Below, one piece after another: positions 21,920-26,286 of a stretch of DNA of 26,286 nt. Every line of letters begins with the position of its first letter. The first letter of the stretch is position 1. A program made the translations under genes and the position numbers. The DNA lies in the NCBI RefSeq assembly GCF_936927845.1, contig NZ_CAKZHV010000062.1:1-26286 (forward strand). The letters run 5' to 3'. The notes under the pieces were generated by a model. It was given only the letters and a program-made list of their open reading frames with translations. It made no database searches and had not been told where the DNA came from. This DNA comes from an uncultured Sphingomonas sp. (GTDB lineage Bacteria; Pseudomonadota; Alphaproteobacteria; Sphingomonadales; Sphingomonadaceae).

Positions 21920-22486
21920 ATGTTGTCGCTTCCCAACCTGCTTACCTTGTCGCGCATCGTCGCGGTGCCGTTGCTTGTCTGGTTTCTATGGTGGCCGACC
22001 TGGGCGGCGGGGTTCGGCGTCGCGTTCGCCCTCTACTGTTTGATGGGCGTCACCGACTATTTCGACGGCTATCTCGCACGCGCGCAGGGCACGGTGTCGA
22101 AACTCGGCGTGTTTCTCGATCCGATCGCGGACAAGATCATGGTCGCCGCGGTGATCCTGATGCTGGTCGGCACGCGGCACGAGGATACGGCGGTCATCAC
22201 GGGCGTCCACATCATCGCAGCACTCGTCATCCTCCTGCGCGAGATCGCGGTTTCGGGGTTGCGTGAATTCCTGGCGGGCCTCCAGGTTTCCTTGCCGGTG
22301 TCGAAACTCGCCAAGTGGAAGACGACGCTGCAAATCGTCGCCTTCGGCGCGCTGATCCTCGCCGGCGCGCTGCCGGCCGAGGCGTGGATCAAGGCGGTCG
22401 GGCTCGCCTGCTTGTGGGCAGCGGCCGCGCTGACGCTGATCACCGGGTGGGATTACCTGCGTGTCGGCATCAGGCACATGGATTAA
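21920..22486 (+). CDS. pgsA: CDP-diacylglycerol--glycerol-3-phosphate 3-phosphatidyltransferase
   Basis: The enzyme makes phosphatidylglycerol phosphate in the inner membrane, the committed step to phosphatidylglycerol and cardiolipin. The 188-residue protein has about five hydrophobic segments and the exact CDP-alcohol phosphotransferase motif D-x2-D-G-x2-A-R-x8-G-x3-D-x3-D at residues 46-71 (Asp46, Asp49, Asp67, Asp71). The start M-L-S-L-P-N-L-L-T-L-S-R is typical. GTG 21911 is an alternative start three codons up; GAGG overlaps the region. It is followed by moaD four bases later. Confidence 0.95.
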   Translation: MLSLPNLLTLSRIVAVPLLVWFLWWPTWAAGFGVAFALYCLMGVTDYFDGYLARAQGTVSKLGVFLDPIADKIMVAAVILMLVGTRHEDTAVITGVHIIAALVILLREIAVSGLREFLAGLQVSLPVSKLAKWKTTLQIVAFGALILAGALPAEAWIKAVGLACLWAAAALTLITGWDYLRVGIRHMD

Positions 22487-22490
22487 GCAC

Positions 22491-22742
22491 ATGCAAATGC
22501 TGTATTTCGCCTGGGTTCGCGAACGCATCGGCGTGGGTGAGGAGCAGGTTTCGCCGCCCGCCGGCATCGCCACCGTCGCCGACCTGATCGCGTGGCTGTC
22601 GTCGCGCAGTGACGGCCACGCCGCCGCCTTTGCCGAGCCCGCGCGGCTGCGCGCGGCGGTGGATCAGGCCTTCGTGCCGATCGACACGCCGATCGCGGGC
22701 GCGCGCGAGATCGCGATCTTCCCGCCGGTGACCGGCGGATGA
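22491..22742 (+). CDS. moaD: Molybdopterin synthase small subunit
   Basis: An 83-residue ubiquitin-like sulfur carrier. It has Y-F-A-W-V-R-E-R-I-G at the start, a central acidic/helical part, and the functional C-terminal Gly-Gly (P-P-V-T-G-G), which is thiocarboxylated and supplies sulfur to cyclic pyranopterin. The stop overlaps the moaE start (ATGA), and pgsA precedes it by four bases. No clear ribosome site is present, so coupling with pgsA is likely. Confidence 0.93.
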   Translation: MQMLYFAWVRERIGVGEEQVSPPAGIATVADLIAWLSSRSDGHAAAFAEPARLRAAVDQAFVPIDTPIAGAREIAIFPPVTGG

Positions 22743-23185
22743 GCGAAGGTGCAATGATCCGCGTGGCTGTCACCACCGATGCGATCAACATCGCGGCCGA
22801 GCAGTTGCTGCTAGAGCAGGGCGGGGCGGTCGCGACCTTTACCGGGCTCGTGCGCGCCGATGATGGTGTCGCGACGTTGGAGCTCGAGCATTATCCCGGC
22901 GCGACCGAGGCGGCGCTGACGCGATTGGCTGAGGAAGCCGTCCGGCGCTGGTCGCTCAACGCCGCGACGATCGTTCACCGTGTGGGTCCGATGCAGCCGG
23001 GCGAGCGGATCGTTTTCACCGGCGCCGCCTCCGCGCACCGCGCCGCCGCGCTCGATGCGTGCGCCTTTCTGATCGACCGGTTGAAGACCGACGCCCCGTT
23101 CTGGAAACGCGAGGTGGTGGCGGGCGAGGGGCGCTGGGTCGAGGCGCGCGACAGCGACGATCACGCGGCCGATCGCTGGCGCTGA
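22739..23185 (+). CDS. moaE: Molybdopterin synthase catalytic subunit
   Basis: The large subunit that builds the dithiolene of molybdopterin with MoaD. The 148 residues show G-A-V-A-T-F-T-G-L-V-R, L-E-L-E-H-Y-P-G, H-R-V-G-x-M-x-P-G-E, and the K-T-D-A-P-F-W-K-R-E block whose lysines are the catalytic and binding ones in MoaE. ATG 22739 overlaps the moaD stop; a second ATG at 22754 is possible. It is convergent with oxyR, with stops one base apart. No other Moa or Mob gene is in the window. Confidence 0.95.
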   Translation: MSEGAMIRVAVTTDAINIAAEQLLLEQGGAVATFTGLVRADDGVATLELEHYPGATEAALTRLAEEAVRRWSLNAATIVHRVGPMQPGERIVFTGAASAHRAAALDACAFLIDRLKTDAPFWKREVVAGEGRWVEARDSDDHAADRWR

Positions 23186-23186
23186 G

Positions 23187-24089
23187 CTAGCGCGCGGTCT
23201 TCAACACCTCGGCCAGTAACTGGAAGTCGCGTTCGCGCGGCGAGGCGCGCCGCCACACCAGCGCGAGCGTGCGGTCGGGATGCTCGGCGTCGAGCGGCCG
23301 TGCCGTGACGCGCGTATGGTCGAGGATCCCCGCGTCGAGCGCGATCTTGGGCAGCATCGTGACGCCCAGACCGTTGTCGACCATCTGCACGACCGTGTGG
23401 AGCGAGGTGCCGAGCATCGTCGCCTCGGCGCGCAGTTCCGGCCGGTTGCACGCGGCCAGCGCGTGATCCTTCAAGCAGTGCCCGTCTTCGAGCAGCAGCA
23501 ATCGCGTCTCGTCGATGTCGGCGGGCTGCACCGCCGCGGGCGAGGCGGGCATCTCGCCCTCGGGAAAGGCAAGGTACAGCCGGTCGTCGAACAGCGGCGC
23601 GACCGACACGTCGCCGCACGAATAAGGCAGCGCCAGCAGCACGCAATCGGCGCGCCCGTTCGCCAGCGCCTCGCATGCCGGCCCGCTCGGCTCCTCGCGG
23701 AGGAACAGCTTGAGATCGGGATAGTCCTCGCGCAGCCGCGGCAGGATGCGCGGCAGCATGAACGGCGCAATCGTCGGAATGACGCTCATCCGCATCTCAC
23801 CCGACAGCGGCCGCCCGGCGGCGCGCGCCATGTCGCCCAGCTCCTCCGCTTCGCGCAGCACGCGGCGTGCCTTGGTCGCGATCTGGTCACCCAACGGGGT
23901 GAAGCGCACGACGCGCCGCGTCCGCTCGACCAGCGTCACCCCGATCAGCGTCTCCAATTCGCGCAACCCCGCCGACAGCGTCGATTGCGTCACGAAGCAC
24001 GCATCCGCCGCGCGACCGAAATGACCATGGTCCTTCAGCGCGACCAGATATTGCAATTGCTTGAGCGTCGGCAGGTAGGTGGCTGACAT
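23187..24089 (-). CDS. oxyR: OxyR-type LysR regulator (hydrogen peroxide sensor)
   Basis: A 300-residue LysR-family activator. The N-terminal helix-turn-helix is Q-S-T-L-S-A-G-L-R-E-L-E, with L-K-Q-L-Q-Y-L-V-A before it. The redox pair is present: Cys205 in L-E-D-G-H-C-L-K-D-H-A and Cys214 in A-A-C-N, nine apart as in E. coli (Cys199, Cys208), so it should form the disulfide that switches OxyR. The other conserved region is M-V-D-N-G-L-G-V-T-M-L-P-K. Targets (catalase, peroxiredoxin) are not in the window. The gene lies downstream of the TauE/SafE permease on the same strand, 70 bases away. Confidence 0.92.
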   Translation of the reverse strand: MSATYLPTLKQLQYLVALKDHGHFGRAADACFVTQSTLSAGLRELETLIGVTLVERTRRVVRFTPLGDQIATKARRVLREAEELGDMARAAGRPLSGEMRMSVIPTIAPFMLPRILPRLREDYPDLKLFLREEPSGPACEALANGRADCVLLALPYSCGDVSVAPLFDDRLYLAFPEGEMPASPAAVQPADIDETRLLLLEDGHCLKDHALAACNRPELRAEATMLGTSLHTVVQMVDNGLGVTMLPKIALDAGILDHTRVTARPLDAEHPDRTLALVWRRASPRERDFQLLAEVLKTAR

Positions 24090-24128
24090 TCATCGCTCCG
24101 CTCGATCGGAGTGCGCAGGCATAATCCC

Positions 24129-24151
24129 TTCGCTCGATCAGGCAAGCGAAG
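24129..24151 (-). terminator. Stem-loop after the TauE/SafE gene
   Basis: CTTCGCT (24129-24135) and AGCGAAG (24145-24151) are exact reverse complements, nine bases past the permease stop. There is no T run, so termination is uncertain. A second, smaller stem, CTCCG with CGGAG, lies near 24100 just upstream of oxyR. Confidence 0.4.
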
Positions 24152-24159
24152 CCCGCGCG

Positions 24160-24930
24160 CTACATCAATACCGCGACAATGAAGCCGTAGGTGCTGGTGA
24201 CGGTCAGCACTGCCCCCACCAGGATCAGCAACGCGCGCGTGGGGATGCGCTTGGCGAGGATCGCGCCGATCGGCGCCGCCGCCACCCCGCCGATCAGCAA
24301 GCCGAGTGTCGCGGTCGCGAAATCTCGGAGCCCCAGATGGTAGATAAAGGCAGCGGACACGGTCAGCGTAAGGAAGAATTCGACCGAGTTGACGGTTCCG
24401 ACGACCCGCCGCGGCTCGACACCCTGAACCAGCAGGTTGGAGGTCACCATCGGACCCCAGCCACCGCCGCCCACCGCATCGAGAAAGCCGCCGATCAGGC
24501 CGATCGGCGCGACGATCTTCGCGCGCCCGTGCTGCGGCGTCGACATCAACCCTCGCACCAGCAGGTAGATGCCCATCGCAACCAGATAGGCGAGCACGAA
24601 GGGTTTGACGACGCTGCCGTCGATGCTGGTCAGCACGTAGGCGCCGGCCACGCCGCCGACCAGGCCGGGGATCAGCAGGCGGACGAACAAGGCGCGGTCG
24701 ATATTGCCGTTGATCGCGTGGCTTATCCCCGACACCGCCGTGGTGAAGGTTTCGACGATATGGACGTTCGCCGACGCGCGCGCCGGCGCCACGCCCACCA
24801 CGGCGACCAGCAACACGTTGCAGATCACGCCGAACGCCATGCCCAGTGCACCGTCGACCAGTTGCGCGGCAAAGCCGATCGCGACGAACGGCAGGATCGT
24901 GCCAAGGTCTATCAGGCTGAAATCAGGCAT
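24160..24930 (-). CDS. TauE/SafE-family sulfite or organosulfur permease
   Basis: A 256-residue inner-membrane protein with about eight hydrophobic segments. The family pattern is G-F-A-A-Q-L-V-D-G-A-L-G-M-A-F-G at the start and, in the second half, I-G-L-I-G-G-F-L-D-A-V-G-G-G-G-W-G-P, and G-T-V-N-S-V-E-F. TauE exports sulfite from sulfonate breakdown; SafE members transport organosulfur compounds. The substrate is open. AGAGG before ATG 24930 is a fair site. It is divergent from cysE with 144 bases between, so both may respond to sulfur status. Confidence 0.9.
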   Translation of the reverse strand: MPDFSLIDLGTILPFVAIGFAAQLVDGALGMAFGVICNVLLVAVVGVAPARASANVHIVETFTTAVSGISHAINGNIDRALFVRLLIPGLVGGVAGAYVLTSIDGSVVKPFVLAYLVAMGIYLLVRGLMSTPQHGRAKIVAPIGLIGGFLDAVGGGGWGPMVTSNLLVQGVEPRRVVGTVNSVEFFLTLTVSAAFIYHLGLRDFATATLGLLIGGVAAAPIGAILAKRIPTRALLILVGAVLTVTSTYGFIVAVLM

Positions 24931-25029
24931 GAAGCCTCTTTGGCGGGTGCGCGCGGCCGGGTCGAGATAGAAATCCGATGGTGCCGCTAGGCTTTGTTCG
25001 CGCGCTGTTGGGCGCTGGAAAAGGTCAGG

Positions 25030-25039
25030 AGGTGCACCT
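25030..25039. promoter_or_regulatory. Ten-base palindrome AGGTGCACCT between tauE-like and cysE genes
   Basis: AGGTGCACCT is a perfect palindrome, placed 35 bases before cysE and about 100 before the divergent permease. A regulator could bind it, but a ten-base palindrome is not rare in GC-rich DNA. Confidence 0.25.
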
Positions 25040-25074
25040 AAGTGGATGGTTCACGCGTATAGGGGCGCGGTATC

Positions 25075-25761
25075 ATGTCACTTCTTTCCTACATCGACTC
25101 GATCCGCGCACGCGATCCGGCACCGCGCAGCCGTGCTGAAATCCTGACCTATCCCGGTGTCTGGGCGCTCGGGTGGCACAAGCTCGCGCACCGGCTGTTC
25201 CGTGCCCGCTTCTTCTTTCTCGCCCGCTGCGTAAACCATTTCTCGCGCGCGACCACTGCGATCGACATCCATCCGGGCGCAACGATCGGCCGTAACTTCT
25301 TCATCGATCACGGTTTCGTGGTGATCGGCGAAACCGCGGTCATCGGCGACAACGTGACGATCTACCAGTGCGTGACGCTTGGCGGAACCAGCCCCGACAA
25401 TGGCGTCGGTGGCAAGCGGCACCCGACGATCGCCGATGGCGCGATCATCGGGTCTGGTGCGCAGGTCCTCGGGCCGATCACGGTCGGTCCGCGCGCGCGT
25501 GTCGGAGCCAATGCGGTGGTGACGCGCGACGTACCCGAAGGCGCGGTGATGGTCGGCATTCCCGCGCGCCCGACGATGGTCGAGGGCGGGCAGGCACCCG
25601 AACGTCGCTTCGTCCCTTATGGTACGCCGTGTTCGGAGATGTTCGATCCCGCCACGCAGAAGGTTGAGCTGCTCCGCTGCGAACTGGAGGCGATGCGCAA
25701 GCGACTGGACGCACTGCTGGAGGAACAGGAGCAGGACGGCGAAAGGCGTAACCGCGCCTGA
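25075..25761 (+). CDS. cysE: Serine O-acetyltransferase
   Basis: The enzyme acetylates serine with acetyl-CoA to start cysteine synthesis. The 228 residues comprise a short helical N domain (Y-P-G-V-W-A-L-G-W-H-K-L-A-H, catalytic-type histidines), then the left-handed beta helix with I-D-I-H-P-G-A-T-I-G, F-I-D-H-G-F-V-V-I-G-E-T, the Y-Q-C-V-T-L-G-G-T loop and the K-R-H-P-T-I block, matching short CysE/EpsC enzymes. The tail after about residue 185 is charged and predicted helical (E-L-E-A-M-R-K-R-L-D-A-L). AGGGG lies nine bases upstream of ATG 25075. Its stop overlaps the next gene's ATG (TGATG). Confidence 0.96.
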   Translation: MSLLSYIDSIRARDPAPRSRAEILTYPGVWALGWHKLAHRLFRARFFFLARCVNHFSRATTAIDIHPGATIGRNFFIDHGFVVIGETAVIGDNVTIYQCVTLGGTSPDNGVGGKRHPTIADGAIIGSGAQVLGPITVGPRARVGANAVVTRDVPEGAVMVGIPARPTMVEGGQAPERRFVPYGTPCSEMFDPATQKVELLRCELEAMRKRLDALLEEQEQDGERRNRA

Positions 25762-26105
25762 TGGGTATCGTTACCCCATTTCCCAAGCCCGCCGGTGCTC
25801 CGTCGCAGGTCGCCTTCGACCGGCAGGAGCTGACGCGCATCCTCGATCTCTACGGCCGCATGGTCGCCGCCGGACATTGGCGCGATTACGCGATCGATCT
25901 CGGGCGCGAAGCCGCGACCTTCTCCGCCTTTCGCCGCGCAACCGAACGGCCTGAATTCCGGATCGAGAAACGCCCCAGCCTGCGGCAACGCCAAGGCATG
26001 TGGGCGCTCGTCGGTGAGGCGGGGCAGGTGATCAAGCGCGGGCACGATTTGGGCCCGATCCTCGCGCCCGTCGAGCGACGACTGCTCAAGCTGGTCGAAG
26101 AATAG
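25761..26105 (+). CDS. DUF2794-family protein
   Basis: A 114-residue protein of the DUF2794 family, common in alphaproteobacteria and of unknown function. The pattern F-D-R-Q-E-L-x-R-I-L-D-L-Y-G-R-M-V-A-A-G-x-W-R-D-Y-A-I-D, then R-R-A-x-E-R-P-x-F-x-I-E-K-R-P and K-R-G-H-x-L is the family mark. ATG 25761 shares a base with the cysE stop, so the two are translationally coupled. About 180 bases follow without a convincing gene. Confidence 0.88.
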   Translation: MGIVTPFPKPAGAPSQVAFDRQELTRILDLYGRMVAAGHWRDYAIDLGREAATFSAFRRATERPEFRIEKRPSLRQRQGMWALVGEAGQVIKRGHDLGPILAPVERRLLKLVEE

Positions 26106-26258
26106 GACGGTCAGCGACGTTCGAGGCCGAACGCTCACCGCGCATATGGTTGAGCCAATGCTGGTAGGCGTCCGACATCCGGCTTGGCAGTCACGTATCG
26201 TCGCGCACGTCGACGCCGCTTCCATGCCATACCGTAAGCGTCCGGTGACGGCGTCACC

Positions 26259-26286
26259 TCAAACGGGCCGGTAGTTCCACGGCAGC
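26259..26286 (-). CDS. Possible 3' end of a minus-strand gene (eight codons visible)
   Basis: Read from the window edge on the minus strand, one frame gives L-P-W-N-Y-R-P-V and then TGA at 26261-26259. An aromatic-rich ending of this kind is protein-like, and a near-palindrome, GGTGACGGCGTCACC (26245-26259), overlaps the stop and could be a stem. Too little is in view to name it, and it may be chance. Confidence 0.25.

Noticed and set aside
1..26286. CRISPR array, tRNA, rRNA, prophage, toxin-antitoxin or biosynthetic cluster
   Set aside because: I looked for regular direct repeats, cloverleaf ends with CCA, phage structural genes and paired small genes and saw none that hold up. The TGATGC cluster is too short and irregular for CRISPR, and the DUF465 pair is not a toxin-antitoxin pair.

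Overview
The window looks like chromosomal DNA of a GC-rich alphaproteobacterium, most likely a sphingomonad (Sphingomonas or a close relative). This rests on remembered protein resemblances and gene neighbourhoods: a uS9 protein with a long N-terminal extension, a DUF1465/RcdA-type protein, DUF2794, two DUF465/YdcH proteins, and the run UbiK, YbjN, ProC. No database search was possible.

Layout. 1-398 is the right end of an IS3-family (IS407-like) insertion sequence that continues outside the window. It abuts a small, lower-GC secreted LprI-like gene whose stop codon is made of the last three bases of the element. 1055-3269 carries rplM-rpsI and heme A synthase ctaA, all on the minus strand. 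3365-4297 holds a MerC-type membrane protein followed by a Fur/Zur-type repressor. 4377-8304 holds dxs, a small membrane protein, an inverted RBBP9-type hydrolase and a TlyA-type methyltransferase. 8401-10667 is a plus-strand run of TspO, UbiK, YbjN and proC. 10686-13295 has a MarR regulator divergent from ilvE, then an exported metallo-beta-lactamase-fold protein. 13336-15823 has an acetyl-CoA acetyltransferase divergent from a prepilin peptidase that is coupled to a small secreted protein. 15851-18402 has a coniferyl-aldehyde-type dehydrogenase, two head-to-head DUF465 genes and the RcdA-like gene. 18409-21547 holds a nitronate monooxygenase-like protein and a gamma carbonic anhydrase on the minus strand, an unlisted 55-residue membrane protein on the plus strand, and a minus-strand LplT-like MFS transporter. 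21691-21776 is a palindromic intergenic repeat. 21920-23185 is pgsA-moaD-moaE, convergent with oxyR. 24160-26105 has a TauE/SafE permease divergent from cysE and DUF2794.

Most of the window is core metabolism: isoprenoid precursors (dxs), heme A, ubiquinone assembly (UbiK), proline, branched-chain amino acids, cysteine, molybdopterin, phospholipid and translation. The accessory part is the first ~1 kb. I do not see a CRISPR array, prophage, toxin-antitoxin pair, biosynthetic cluster, tRNA, rRNA or a convincing undescribed multi-gene system. The items most worth a second look are small: the IS-supplied stop codon, several perfect palindromes sitting on or just before start codons, a TGATGC repeat cluster, a short upstream reading frame with a long inverted repeat, and the 55-residue membrane protein.
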